From Elioraea thermophila (ex Habib et al. 2022) (GTDB lineage: Bacteria; Pseudomonadota; Alphaproteobacteria; Acetobacterales; Acetobacteraceae), in assembly GCF_003336755.1 (NCBI RefSeq), contig NZ_QMDI01000002.1, forward strand, positions 620,001 through 684,000: a stretch of DNA of 64,000 nucleotides, in the 5' to 3' direction. The position numbers and the translations under genes were made by a program. A model generated the notes under the pieces. It was not told the DNA's origin. It did not search any database and worked only from the letters and a program-made list of their open reading frames with translations. Shown here one piece after another: positions 35,154 through 44,326 of this stretch. Numbering within the stretch: position 1 is the first letter of the stretch; the number at the start of each line of letters is the position of its first letter.

Positions 35154-35384
35154 ATGGGTGGCCTGTTCCGCGCGCCGACGCCGCCTGCGCCGCAGCCTGC
35201 GCCCCAACCGGCCCCGCAGCCTCCGCCGGTGCGTCCCGACGCCGAGGAGGAGGAGCGCGCCCGCCGCCTCGCCGCCCTTGAGGCTCGCCGGCGCGGCCTT
35301 TCCGGCACGCTCGCCACCTCCTGGCGCGGCGTGCTTGCCGACTCGCTGCCCGCCGTCGGCCGCAAGTCCCTGCTCGGCGAGTGA
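35154..35384 (+). CDS. Small Pro-rich phage protein
   Basis: 76 residues. 'MGGLFRAPTP' is followed by a PAPQPAPQ-type Pro/Gln/Ala repeat (about 10-28), a charged helix 'EEEERARRLAALEARRRGLSGTLATSW' and 'LPAVGRKSLLGE'. Small proteins with an MGGLF-like start and a Pro-rich linker commonly sit just upstream of podoviral portal genes. No function is known to me. ATG 35154 has GGAG at 8-nt spacing; an in-frame GTG lies at 35145. It overlaps or abuts the portal gene start. Confidence 0.7.
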   Translation: MGGLFRAPTPPAPQPAPQPAPQPPPVRPDAEEEERARRLAALEARRRGLSGTLATSWRGVLADSLPAVGRKSLLGE

Positions 35385-35386
35385 CC

Positions 35387-36868
35387 ATGGCCCTGTCGCC
35401 GGAGGCGATCCTCGCCCAGGCCGACCGCGCGCTCGCTCGGCGCCGCGCTTGGGAAAGCGTGTGGAAGGATTGCTACGACCACGCCCTGCCCGCCCGTCCC
35501 GGAGAAGGGGGCGTTCCTCTCTACGACGGCACCGCCCCCGACGCGGTGGAGCAGCTCGCCGCCTCGCTCCTGGCAGAACTGACGCCGCCCTGGACCCGCT
35601 GGTTCTCCTTCGTTCCCGGCCGCGCCCTGCCCGCCACGCTGGCCCGTGACGCCGCAGCCGAGGCGTTGGAAAGTGCGGCCGAGACGCTCGCTGGCGAACT
35701 CGACCGTTCGAACTTCGTGGTCGAACTGCACCAGTGCTTCCTCGACCTCGTCGTCGCCGGCACCGCCTGCCTCGCCGTCGAGGAGCTCCCCCCGGGCGAG
35801 CCGAGCGCGCTCCGCTTCACCGCCGTCCCCCTCACCGACCTCGCCCTCGAGGATGGCCCGACCCGCCCGCTCGACACCGTCTTCCGCACCTTGCGGCTGA
35901 CCGTGGCGGAGATCCGGGACCGTTTCCCCGCCGCCCGCCTGCCGGAGGCGCTGACGCGGCACCAGGGCGAAGGTGAAGCGGCCCGCCATACCGTCATCGA
36001 GGCGGTGATTCCCGAGGGCGGCGCCTACGCCTACGCCGCCGTGCTACGCGCCGATGACGAGCCCCTCCTGCTCGCCCGCGGCCGCTTCGATTCCTCGCCC
36101 TTCATCGCCTTCCGCTGGATGAAGGCGCCCGGCGAAACCTACGGCCGCAGCCCGGTGATGAAGGCGCTGCCCGACATCCGCACCGCCAACAAGGTGGTGG
36201 AGCTGATCTTGAAGAACGCCTCGATCGCGGTGACCGGGATCTGGCAGGCGGACGACGACGGGGTGCTCAACCCCGCCAACATCCGCCTCGTCCCGGGCGC
36301 GATCATTCCGAAGGCGGTCGGCTCCTCGGGCCTCACGCCGCTCGCCGCCCCCGGCCGCTTCGACGTCAGCCAGCTCGTGCTCGAGGATCTGCGCGCGCGC
36401 ATCCGCCACGCCCTGCTCGCCGACAGGCTCGGCCCCGTGCAGGGGGCGCGCATGACCGCGACCGAAGTGATGGAGCGCTCGGCCGAGATGGCGCGCCTGC
36501 TGGGGGCCACCTTCGGCCGCCTGCAGACCGAGCTCCTCTACCCGCTGATCGAGCGCTGCCTCGCCGTGCTGCGCCGCCGCGGCCTCGTGCCGCGCTTCGC
36601 GATCGACGGAACGGACGCGGCGATCGTCTGGCGCTCGCCCCTCGCGCAGTGGCAGGCCCGTTCCGAGGCCTCCGGCGTCCTCGCCTGGCTCGAGGTGGTG
36701 CGCGCGCTCGGCCCCGCCGCCGCCGGCACCGCCGACCTCGCCGCCGCCTCGCGCTGGCTCGCTTCCCTCTACGGCGTGCCGCCCGACCTCGTCGTCTCGG
36801 CAGCGGAAGAACGCGCCGCGCTCGCCGCCCTCGCCCCCACCCCCCTCGCCCCCGATCCTTCCGCCTGA
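35387..36868 (+). CDS. Portal (head-to-tail connector) protein, T7 gp8-like
   Basis: 493 residues, close to T7 gp8 in size. Recognised by 'RRRAWESVWKDCYDHALPAR', 'LYDGTAPDAVEQLAASLLAELTPPWTRWFSF', 'FIAFRWMKAPGETYGRSPVMKALPDIRTANKVVELILKNA' and 'GARMTATEVMERSAEMARLLGATFGRLQTELLYPLIER', all typical of the head-tail connector family. It forms the 12-mer ring at the capsid vertex for DNA entry and exit. A GTG at 35381 is an alternative start that overlaps the previous stop. The scaffold gene begins 15 bp downstream. Confidence 0.9.
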   Translation: MALSPEAILAQADRALARRRAWESVWKDCYDHALPARPGEGGVPLYDGTAPDAVEQLAASLLAELTPPWTRWFSFVPGRALPATLARDAAAEALESAAETLAGELDRSNFVVELHQCFLDLVVAGTACLAVEELPPGEPSALRFTAVPLTDLALEDGPTRPLDTVFRTLRLTVAEIRDRFPAARLPEALTRHQGEGEAARHTVIEAVIPEGGAYAYAAVLRADDEPLLLARGRFDSSPFIAFRWMKAPGETYGRSPVMKALPDIRTANKVVELILKNASIAVTGIWQADDDGVLNPANIRLVPGAIIPKAVGSSGLTPLAAPGRFDVSQLVLEDLRARIRHALLADRLGPVQGARMTATEVMERSAEMARLLGATFGRLQTELLYPLIERCLAVLRRRGLVPRFAIDGTDAAIVWRSPLAQWQARSEASGVLAWLEVVRALGPAAAGTADLAAASRWLASLYGVPPDLVVSAAEERAALAALAPTPLAPDPSA

Positions 36869-36883
36869 CGAGGACCAAGACCC

Positions 36884-37642
36884 ATGGCCGACAACCTGAT
36901 CGAGATGACACTCGACAACGCCAAGCCGGAACCCGCCGAGCCGAAGCGCGGCAAGCCCTGTCCGCCGGAGGTGCCGGAGAAGTTCTGGGACGAGGAGAAG
37001 GGCGAGGTGCGGTTGGATGCGCTGCTCAAGTCCTATCGGGAGCTCGAGCGCAAGCTCTCGCGCATGGTGAGCCTGCCGGGCGACGACTCCGACGAGGAGG
37101 AACGCCGTCGTTTCCTGCGCGCGCTCGGCGTGCCGGAGAGCCCCGAGGAGTATCACATCGAACCGCGTCACCCCCTGGTGACCGCCGATCCGGACGTCAA
37201 TCGCCGCCTGCACGAGGCGGGGTTCACCCCCGCGCAGGTGCAGCTCGTCTACGACCTTGCCGCCGAGCGGCTGCTTCCTCTGATCGCGGAAGCGGCGCAG
37301 ATCTTCGAGGCGGAGCGGCAGATCGAGCGGCTGAAGGACCATTTCGGCGGCGAGGAGCGCTGGCAGCGCGCCGCCAAGCAGCTCGCCGCCTGGGGCAAGG
37401 CGAACCTGCCGGAGGCCGTGTTCGACGCCCTCTCCTCCACCTACGAGGGCGTGCTCGCGATGCAGAAGATGATGGAGAAGAACGAGCCCGGCATCCTCAA
37501 GGATGCGGAAGCCGCCCGTGCGATGAACGAGGACGACCTGCGGGCGCTGATGCGCGACCCGCGGTACTGGCGCCGCCGCGACCCGGCGATCGTCGAGCGG
37601 GTGACGGAAGGTTTCCGCCGTCTCTACCCCGAGGAGCGCTGA
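36884..37642 (+). CDS. Capsid assembly scaffolding protein, T7 gp9-like
   Basis: 252 residues, acidic and helical. 'PPEVPEKFWDEEKGEVRLDALLKSYRELERKLSRMVS' is the conserved N-terminal block of T7-type scaffolds ('KFWD...G.v....LLKSY.ELE'). 'LGVPESPEEYHIEPRHPLVTADPDVNRRLHEAGFTPAQVQLVYDLAAERLLPLI' and a Lys/Arg-rich C-terminal helix ('RYWRRRDPAIVERVTEGFRRLY') follow. It lies between portal and capsid genes as in T7. A 255-bp non-coding gap follows; it contains a GCGC-rich hairpin near 37670 without a T-run, and I see no clear promoter in it. Confidence 0.85.
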   Translation: MADNLIEMTLDNAKPEPAEPKRGKPCPPEVPEKFWDEEKGEVRLDALLKSYRELERKLSRMVSLPGDDSDEEERRRFLRALGVPESPEEYHIEPRHPLVTADPDVNRRLHEAGFTPAQVQLVYDLAAERLLPLIAEAAQIFEAERQIERLKDHFGGEERWQRAAKQLAAWGKANLPEAVFDALSSTYEGVLAMQKMMEKNEPGILKDAEAARAMNEDDLRALMRDPRYWRRRDPAIVERVTEGFRRLYPEER

Positions 37643-37897
37643 ACGCCTCGCTCCGCCGTCGCCTCGTTCCGCCCGCGCCTGGCATGTCGCGCGGGCGTTG
37701 CGGCCGGGGCTTGAGCGTGCCCGCCTCCCTCCTCCCCGCGCTCGCCCCGGCCGCCTTCCTTTTCGCCCGCGGTCAACCCCGTCCCGGGGCCCTCGGGCTC
37801 GCGCGCCCATCGTCGGCCGCGCCGCAGCAGAGCGGCGTGACAACCGTGCTGGGCCCGCCTCACCCGCCCCCGCAACCCGATCGAGAGAGACCGACCC

Positions 37898-38731
37898 GTG
37901 TCCACCTCCATCGACCGCGCCTTCGTCAAGCACTTCCAGACGGAGGTGCACGAGGCCTACCAGCGCCTCGGCTCCAAGCTCCGCCCCACCGTCCGCTCCA
38001 AGTCCGGCGTGAAGGGTGCGTCGACCGTCTTCCAGCGCGTCGGCAAGGGTGTCGCCGGCACCAAGGCCCGCCACGGCGCCGTGCCGGTGATGAACCTCGA
38101 CCACTCGCCGGTCGAGTGCTTCCTCGCCGACTATTACGCCGGCGACTGGATCGACAAGCTCGACGAGCTGAAGGTCAACCACGACGAGCGTGCGGTGATC
38201 GCCAATGCCGGCGCCTATGCCCTCGGGCGCAAGACGGATGAGCTGATCATCGCCGCCCTCGACCAGGCGACGCGCGAAGCGACGGGAACGGACCCCGGCC
38301 TCACCGACAACGACGGGCTGACGCGTGAGAAGATCCTGCTCGCCTTCGAGATGCTCGGCCAGGCGGACGTGCCGGATGACGGCGAGCGTTACGCCGTGAT
38401 CGGCTGGAAGCAGTGGTCGGATCTGCTCAAGATCCCCGAGTTCGCCAATGCCGACTACGTGGGCCCGGACGAGCTCCCCTGGCGCGGCACGCAGGCGAAG
38501 CGCTGGCTCGGCACGCTCTGGATCCCGCATTCGGGGCTGACGCGAACCGGCAATCTCCGCTTCTGCTATTGGTATCACCGCACGGCGATCGGCCACGCGG
38601 TGGGGGCCGAGGTGCAGACCGACATCACCTGGCATGGCGAACGCGCGGCCTGGTTCGTCAACAACATGATGAGCCAGGGCGCGGTGCTGATCGACGCCGA
38701 GGGTGTCGTGCGCCTGCGCTGCAAGGAATGA
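37898..38731 (+). CDS. Major capsid protein
   Basis: 277 residues from a GTG with GAGAGAG upstream. 'FVKHFQTEVHEAYQRLGSKLRPTVRSKSGVKGASTVFQRVGKG', 'ECFLADYYAGDWIDKLDELKVNHDERAVIANAGAYALGRKTDELIIAALDQA' and 'WFVNNMMSQGAVLIDAEGVVRLRCKE' fit the short HK97-fold capsid group found in many podovirus-like prophages rather than T7 gp10 itself. Position after the scaffold gene supports the call. No separate decoration or frameshifted minor form is evident. Confidence 0.8.
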   Translation: MSTSIDRAFVKHFQTEVHEAYQRLGSKLRPTVRSKSGVKGASTVFQRVGKGVAGTKARHGAVPVMNLDHSPVECFLADYYAGDWIDKLDELKVNHDERAVIANAGAYALGRKTDELIIAALDQATREATGTDPGLTDNDGLTREKILLAFEMLGQADVPDDGERYAVIGWKQWSDLLKIPEFANADYVGPDELPWRGTQAKRWLGTLWIPHSGLTRTGNLRFCYWYHRTAIGHAVGAEVQTDITWHGERAAWFVNNMMSQGAVLIDAEGVVRLRCKE

Positions 38732-38833
38732 GCCCCTGACCCACGGGCGGCGCCCTGAGCCAAGGCTCGGGGTGCCGCCTCTCCTTGGTTCCTTCTCACG
38801 ACCGTTCCGCTTTCGCCTCGAGGAGCCCGACCG

Positions 38834-39403
38834 ATGGCGCTCTCCGCCCTCGCCCTTTGCGCGCGCGCGCTGCTGAAGATCGGCGCGACCCCGATCGCCT
38901 CCTTCGACGAAGGCACCGCCGAGGCCGAGGTCGCGGCGAACCTTTATCCTTCCGTCCGCGACTCGCTCCTTTCCGCCTATCCGTGGTCGTTCGCGACCGC
39001 CCAGGCGACGCTGCCGAGACTGATCGCTGCTCCTGTCGCCGACTACGCGCACGCCTTCCAGCTGCCGGCCGACTTCCTGCGCGCGCTGTCCGCCGGCCGC
39101 CCAGGCCAGGGGCGCGGGATCCCCTATCGCATCGCCGAGAACCGCCTGCACGCGGACCCGCCGGAGATCGTCCTCACCTACATCTTCCGCCCGCCGGAGC
39201 AGAACTTCCCGCCCTTCTTCGACTCTGCCCTGATCGCGCGGCTTGCCGCCGAGTTCACCATTCCGTTGACCGAGAACACGGCGCGGGCGGAATTCCTGTT
39301 CCGTCTCGCCGAGGCCGAGTTCCGTGCTGCCCGGCTGACCGACAGCCAACAGGACACGCCGCTCGCCGTGCAGGACTTCTCCCTGATCGGAGCACGCGGC
39401 TGA
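38834..39403 (+). CDS. Tail tubular protein A, T7 gp11-like
   Basis: 189 residues, the size of gp11. 'LCARALLKIGATPIASFDEGTAEAEVAANLYPSVRDSLLSAYPWSFATAQATLPRL', 'FQLPADFLRAL' and 'AEFRAARLTDSQQDTPL' are the hallmarks of the gatekeeper/adaptor that joins portal and nozzle. The ATG begins 102 bp after the capsid stop; that gap holds a G/C-rich inverted repeat with no T-run. Confidence 0.87.
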   Translation: MALSALALCARALLKIGATPIASFDEGTAEAEVAANLYPSVRDSLLSAYPWSFATAQATLPRLIAAPVADYAHAFQLPADFLRALSAGRPGQGRGIPYRIAENRLHADPPEIVLTYIFRPPEQNFPPFFDSALIARLAAEFTIPLTENTARAEFLFRLAEAEFRAARLTDSQQDTPLAVQDFSLIGARG

Positions 39404-39404
39404 G

Positions 39405-41285
39405 ATGAACCAGGTGAGGCGGATCAAGACGAGCTTCGCCGCCGGCGAGCTTTCGCCCGAACTGATCGGGCGGAGCGATCTGCGCGCCTACGAGAACGGT
39501 GCCGCTCGTCTCACCAACGTGTTCATCCTGCCCACGGGCGGGCTGCGTCGTCGGCCCGGCCTGCGGCATCTCGGCGTGCTGCCCGGACCGGCACGGCTGA
39601 TCGCGTTCGAATTCTCCACCGAGCAGACCTACCTCCTGGTCTTCACCGACCGGCGCATGGCGGTGTGGCGGAACGACGTGGAGATCGCCGCCATCGCGAC
39701 ACCGTGGACATCGTCGCAGCTCGGCAATCTTTCCTGGACGCAGAGTGCCGACACGCTGCTCGTCGCCCACCCGGACGTGCCCCCGCAGCGCATCACGCGC
39801 ACCAGCCATACGGACTGGAGCATAGCGCCTTGGGTCTTCCGTGCCGAACCCTTCCACCGCTTCGCTGCCGAAGCCGTCACCCTCACTCCATCCGGCACCA
39901 TGGGAAGCATCACGGTGACCGCCTCGGCGCCGGTCTTCCTGCCCGGCCATGCGGGAGTGACGTTCCGTATCGGCAAGAAACGACTGCGCATCGACGCCGT
40001 CGCCTCGCCGACCTCCGCCACCGCCACCCTGCTCGAGCCGCTCTCCGGCACCGTGCCGACCGCGGACTGGGACGAGGCAGCCTTCTCCCCCGTCCGGGGC
40101 TGGCCGGTCTCGCTCTGCTTCCACCAGGATCGCCTCGTCATCGGCGGCTCGCGCGACTTGCCCAACCGGCTTTGGCTGTCGCGCACGGGCGACCTGTTCA
40201 ACTTCGATCTCGGCACGGGGCTCGACGATCAGGCCATCGAGTTCGCTCTCGTCTCCGACCAGGTGAACGCGATCCGCGCCGTGTTCTCCGGCCGCCACCT
40301 GCAGGTGTTCACCTCAGGCGCGGAATGGATGGTCTCGGGCGACCCGCTGACGCCTGCGAACATCCAGCTCAACCGCCAGACCCGCGTCGGCAGCCCGGTC
40401 GATCGCACCGTCCCTCCCGTCGACGTCGACGGAGCGACCATCTTCGTCGCGCGGTCGGGTCGTTCCGTCCACGAATTCGCCTACACGGACATCGAGCAGG
40501 CCTACCAGGCGGCCGATCTCGCCGTGCTGGCCCGCCACCTCGTGCGCGACCCTGTCAGCATGGCCTACGATCAGACCCGTCGCCTGCTGCACGTCGTCAT
40601 GGCCGACGGCCGGCTCGCCACCCTCACCCTCTACCGCGCCGAACAGGTCACCGCGTGGTCGCGGCAGGAGACGCAAGGGGCTTTTCGGTCGATCGCGGAG
40701 ATCGACGGTGCGGTCTACGTCGTCGTCGAGCGTTTCGACACGCTTCGGCTCGAACGTTTCGATGAGTCCGTGCTCACCGACGCCGCGGCGACCGGGGAGA
40801 ATCCCGCAGGGGCCACCGTCTGGTCGGGGCTGTCGCACCTGGAGGGGCGCGAGGTCGTCGTGGTCGGCGATTCCGCCCCACGCGGGCGCGAGACAGTGGT
40901 GGCCGGCCGGATCGAGACCCATCCGCCCGCGAAGCGCGTCGAAGTGGGCCTTCCTTACACCCACATCGTCGAACCGCTGCCGCCCGAGCTTCTGACCGCC
41001 ATCGGCGCGCGCACCGGCCCCGTGCGCTTGGTCGCGGTCACCTTCCGCCTGCTCGAGACGGCGGCCCTCTCCGTCGATCTCGGCCGCGGGCCGGTCGCGC
41101 TGCCGTTCCGCCGCCTCGGCCCCGGCGTGCTCGACGCCGCCCCGCCGCGCTTCACCGGCGATCGGACGATCCGTGCCCTCGGCTGGCGCCGCGACGTCGC
41201 CTCTCCCCTCTGGCGCATCGAAAGCGACGTGCCGCTGCCGATGACGCTGCTTTCCGTCACCACCGAGATGAGGCTCAACGCCTGA
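39405..41285 (+). CDS. Tail tubular protein B (nozzle), T7 gp12-like
   Basis: 626 residues. The N-terminus 'IKTSFAAGELSPELIGRSDLRAYENGAARLTNVFILPTGGLRRRPGLRHLG' is diagnostic of podoviral nozzle proteins. 'FHQDRLVIGGSRDLPNRLWLSRTGDLFNFDLG' is another conserved block. Much of the rest is predicted beta-propeller. It starts 1 bp after the gp11-like gene and its stop overlaps the next gene, consistent with stoichiometric co-translation. It would form the tail tube end through which DNA leaves. Confidence 0.87.
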   Translation: MNQVRRIKTSFAAGELSPELIGRSDLRAYENGAARLTNVFILPTGGLRRRPGLRHLGVLPGPARLIAFEFSTEQTYLLVFTDRRMAVWRNDVEIAAIATPWTSSQLGNLSWTQSADTLLVAHPDVPPQRITRTSHTDWSIAPWVFRAEPFHRFAAEAVTLTPSGTMGSITVTASAPVFLPGHAGVTFRIGKKRLRIDAVASPTSATATLLEPLSGTVPTADWDEAAFSPVRGWPVSLCFHQDRLVIGGSRDLPNRLWLSRTGDLFNFDLGTGLDDQAIEFALVSDQVNAIRAVFSGRHLQVFTSGAEWMVSGDPLTPANIQLNRQTRVGSPVDRTVPPVDVDGATIFVARSGRSVHEFAYTDIEQAYQAADLAVLARHLVRDPVSMAYDQTRRLLHVVMADGRLATLTLYRAEQVTAWSRQETQGAFRSIAEIDGAVYVVVERFDTLRLERFDESVLTDAAATGENPAGATVWSGLSHLEGREVVVVGDSAPRGRETVVAGRIETHPPAKRVEVGLPYTHIVEPLPPELLTAIGARTGPVRLVAVTFRLLETAALSVDLGRGPVALPFRRLGPGVLDAAPPRFTGDRTIRALGWRRDVASPLWRIESDVPLPMTLLSVTTEMRLNA

Positions 41286-41728
41286 TGGCTCAGCTCGTCC
41301 CCATTGCCTCGATCGTCACCGGGGTCGCCGGTCTCGTCGGGGCCCAGCAGCAGTACCAGGCGCAGCGCCGCGCGCTCGCCGCACAGGCCCAGGCCGCCGA
41401 GGCGCGCGAAGCCCAACTTCGCGCCGCGACCGAAGAATCCCAACGTCGCCGACGCGAGATGCTCGCCCGCACCATCGCCTCCACCCGTGCCCGTCTCGCC
41501 GCCAGCGGCGTGGGCGCCAGCGAAGGCTCGAGCGCTGCCCTGCTCGCAGGTCTCGAGAAGGAAGCGAATGAGCAGGACGCGTTCGAGGAACAGCAACTCG
41601 CGTTGCGGCTTTCCGCTGGCCGCCGCTCGCTGCTCGAGCCCACCGGTAACCTGACGCCGTTCATCCGCGCCGGAACCCAGCTCGCGACCGGCCTGTCGCA
41701 GAGCATCCGCAGCTTGCTGAACCTCTGA
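41285..41728 (+). CDS. Possible internal virion (ejection) protein, T7 gp14-like position
   Basis: 147 residues. An N-terminal hydrophobic stretch 'LVPIASIVTGVAGLVGAQQQY' is followed by a long Ala/Gln/Arg coiled-coil helix and a C-terminal part 'IRAGTQLATGLSQSIRSLLNL'. The layout (membrane-active start, coiled coil, position after the nozzle gene) matches gp14-like ejection proteins, but identity is not clear from sequence. The larger internal proteins gp15 and gp16, including the transglycosylase, are absent. Confidence 0.6.
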   Translation: MAQLVPIASIVTGVAGLVGAQQQYQAQRRALAAQAQAAEAREAQLRAATEESQRRRREMLARTIASTRARLAASGVGASEGSSAALLAGLEKEANEQDAFEEQQLALRLSAGRRSLLEPTGNLTPFIRAGTQLATGLSQSIRSLLNL

Positions 41729-41744
41729 CCCCGAGGCCCCGACC

Positions 41745-44036
41745 ATGCCCGAGCACATCGTCATCGGCGACGTCGCGCCGCGCATCCAATATCTGGCCTC
41801 AGGCTCGCAGACCGCCTTCACCTTTCCGTTTCCCATCTTCAAGCCATCGGATCTGCAGGTCTTCGTCGATGGGGCGCGCCTGACCGACGGATTTACCATC
41901 TCCGGTGCCGGACGGTCCGACGGCGGAACGGTCATCTTCGTCGATCCGCCGCGCAGCGGGTCCGTGATCACCTTGCGGCGCCGGTTGCGCATCGAACGGG
42001 TCAGCGACTTCCAGGAAAGCGGCGAGCTCAGGGCTCGCGTCCTGAATGACGAGCTCGACTACCAGACCGCCGCGCTGCAGCAGCTCGCTGACGATCTGAC
42101 GCGCACCGTGCAGACCGAGCCCACCGATTTCGGCGGCCCTCTGGTCCTGCCGCCACGCTCGGCGCGCGCCTCGCGCCTCTTGGGCTTCGACGCGGGCGGC
42201 TCGATCCAGCTCTATCCGGCGGAAGCCGGCGGCGGGCAGGTGCTGTTCCGCCAGGACGGCGCCGGTGCGGTTCTGCGCACCGCGCAGGACAAGCTCGCCG
42301 ATGCCCTTTCGGCGGCCGATTTCGGCACGGTCGGTGATGGCGTCGCTGACGACACCGAGGCGCTGGCGGCCGCCTTCGCCGCAGCCGGCGCTCTGCAGCG
42401 CACGCTCCTGATCCCCGCGGGCACGTTCCGCATCACCCGCGGGCTCGTCCTGCCAGGGGGGGCGACGGGGCTGATCATGGAAGGCCGGATTCTCGCCGAC
42501 CTCGCGCAACCGGAACCGGCCCTGACCCTCGGTGAAGGGGGAACCGCCCGCAACGGCGAGAAGCTCTACTGGAACATCCGTGTGACGCGCGCTTCGCTCT
42601 CGTCCTGGCTGGATGAGCGTGAGATCGGCGTGCTCGTCCGCAATGTCGATGCAAGCCTGGTCTACATTGCCGAAGCCAGCCGCTTCACCATCGGCGTTCG
42701 GACCTTGGGCGATCGTCGCGGGGTGGAGGACACCACGTTCATCCTCGGCCGCATCGTCGACAACCGCATCGGCCTCGACGTCCGCTGCGCCACAGCCGAA
42801 GGATGGAACGCTTCGGTACGCTACTATGGCGGCCATTTCGCCGTCAGTTCGACCTCCTGGCCGGCGCTCGACCGCTACGGGGTCCGCTTCTCCGCCGAAC
42901 CCGGCGCCTACCGGCTGCACGACCGGCACGTCTTCGACGCGCAGAACTTCGAGCTCCGCCAACAGGGCTCGAACCGTGCGATCCCCTTCCTGGTCGAGGT
43001 CGATGCGCGATCGATCATCGCGCGGGACATCCGCATGGAAGGTTGCTCACCCATCGTTGCCCAACATGAGGCGAACGCGACCGACTGCCGCTACGACGTC
43101 GCTTGGGCGAGCCAAGCCTATAGTCTCGATGTGGCCTATGGGGCGGCGACCACGCGCGCCGGCGCGATCCTGCGCACACGTCATCAGGCCGCGGCGCACA
43201 TCGCCACCACGCGGCTGATCGCCAACCAGCCCAATCTCCGCACGGCGGCCTTTCGCTGGCAGGGCCAAACCTTAGGGTTCGACCAGCTCGCCTGTGTGAG
43301 CACGGCGGTCGCCGGCAGTCCCTCTTCGCTCGGTGACTTCGTCTTCCCCGGGCTCGATGGCTATACGCTGACATCCCGCGGCGTCATCCTGGGCCCCTCG
43401 CGTGGGCTCGGTTTCGTGGTCGATACACGCGCCTGCAAGGATTTCGCGCTCGCCGTCGATGCCGACGAGCCCCGCCTGTTCGTGCAGTGCTTCGATGCTG
43501 CGGGGCAAATCCTGACCGAGGCCGCGGGGCGCATGGCGCGCGCCTCGAACCAGACGCTCATCTGGAGCCCCACCGCCCGCTGGTGGCAAAGCTCGGCCGA
43601 TCTTGCCGATGCGACGCTGACGCGCCTGCAGGCGATCCGGCTCGCGCCCGAGGTCGCCACCGCAGTGATCGGCGTCGCGCGCATCGATCGCGACTACGAG
43701 GTTCGCGCCCTTCGGCTCTATTGCGAGCCGCGCCATGCTCCGCCGATCCTTTACGGACTGCCGAACCTCCCGCACGGGTCGCGCGAGATCGTGGTCGAAA
43801 CGAGCTGGGATCCGCCTTCCCTCAATCCGGGCGCGACAACGCAGCTCAACATTTCGGTTCCTGGCGCGTTTCCGGGCGACTTCGTGCAGGCTTCGTTTTC
43901 CGTCTCCACCACCGGCGTGGTGTTTCTCGCCACCGTCGGTGCGGGCGGTGTGGTGACGGTGATCGCCTGGAACCGCTCGACCATCGCGATCGACCTCGCG
44001 GGAGGCACGCTTCGGGTCCGCGTGGTCAAGGCGTGA
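41745..44036 (+). CDS. Tail fibre/tailspike protein
   Basis: 763 residues. Residues 1-125 resemble the T7 gp17 N-terminal attachment domain ('IQYLASGSQTAFTFPFPIFKPSDLQVFVDG', 'FQESGELRARVLNDELDYQTAALQQL'). At 192-207 'DFGTVGDGVADDTEAL' is the typical entry into a pectate-lyase-like right-handed beta helix, so the middle part may be an enzyme-like tailspike on host polysaccharide. The C-terminal third is beta-rich and ends 'AIDLAGGTLRVRVVKA'. It is expected to set receptor or capsule specificity. Confidence 0.85.
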   Translation: MPEHIVIGDVAPRIQYLASGSQTAFTFPFPIFKPSDLQVFVDGARLTDGFTISGAGRSDGGTVIFVDPPRSGSVITLRRRLRIERVSDFQESGELRARVLNDELDYQTAALQQLADDLTRTVQTEPTDFGGPLVLPPRSARASRLLGFDAGGSIQLYPAEAGGGQVLFRQDGAGAVLRTAQDKLADALSAADFGTVGDGVADDTEALAAAFAAAGALQRTLLIPAGTFRITRGLVLPGGATGLIMEGRILADLAQPEPALTLGEGGTARNGEKLYWNIRVTRASLSSWLDEREIGVLVRNVDASLVYIAEASRFTIGVRTLGDRRGVEDTTFILGRIVDNRIGLDVRCATAEGWNASVRYYGGHFAVSSTSWPALDRYGVRFSAEPGAYRLHDRHVFDAQNFELRQQGSNRAIPFLVEVDARSIIARDIRMEGCSPIVAQHEANATDCRYDVAWASQAYSLDVAYGAATTRAGAILRTRHQAAAHIATTRLIANQPNLRTAAFRWQGQTLGFDQLACVSTAVAGSPSSLGDFVFPGLDGYTLTSRGVILGPSRGLGFVVDTRACKDFALAVDADEPRLFVQCFDAAGQILTEAAGRMARASNQTLIWSPTARWWQSSADLADATLTRLQAIRLAPEVATAVIGVARIDRDYEVRALRLYCEPRHAPPILYGLPNLPHGSREIVVETSWDPPSLNPGATTQLNISVPGAFPGDFVQASFSVSTTGVVFLATVGAGGVVTVIAWNRSTIAIDLAGGTLRVRVVKA

Positions 44037-44326
44037 GCCGGCTCAAGGGCCTCGTCAGTGCCGAGATCGACCGCGCGATCGAGCGTGTCGTGTCCTCCTA
44101 CCGGGCCTTCGCAGCCTCGGGCCCGACGGTTGCGGATGCGAAAGAGTTTGCCGCCCACCATGCCGCCTGCAAGGCGGCCCTCGCCCATCTCGACCTGCTC
44201 CTGAAGATCGCCAGGATCACGGAAGTTCCGACGACGGAAGGACAAGCGGACGACGAACGCCTCGCCCTGGTCGCCGAGGCGCGCGCCGCGCTCTGCTCCG
44301 ATGACGCGGGCGAGGACGAGGCATGA
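44033..44326 (+). CDS. Putative small terminase subunit
   Basis: 97 residues from a GTG that overlaps the fibre stop (GTGA). It is helical and acidic at the C-terminus ('SRLKGLVSAEIDRAIERVVSSYRAFAASGPTVADAKEFAAHHAACKAALAHLDLLLKI'). Its stop overlaps the large-terminase ATG (ATGA). The size, helical nature and position match gp18-like small terminases; there is no sequence-level signature I can name, so the function is inferred from order. Confidence 0.6.
   Translation: MSRLKGLVSAEIDRAIERVVSSYRAFAASGPTVADAKEFAAHHAACKAALAHLDLLLKIARITEVPTTEGQADDERLALVAEARAALCSDDAGEDEA

Noticed and set aside
37643..37897. A promoter or small gene in the gap before the capsid gene
   Set aside because: No -35/-10 pair of reasonable quality and only shadow frames. 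A G/C hairpin near 37670 lacks a T-run.
36044..39427. A 1127-codon open frame on the - strand opposite portal, scaffold and capsid
   Set aside because: The opposite strand holds well-supported phage genes in a conserved order; this frame has no recognisable domain.
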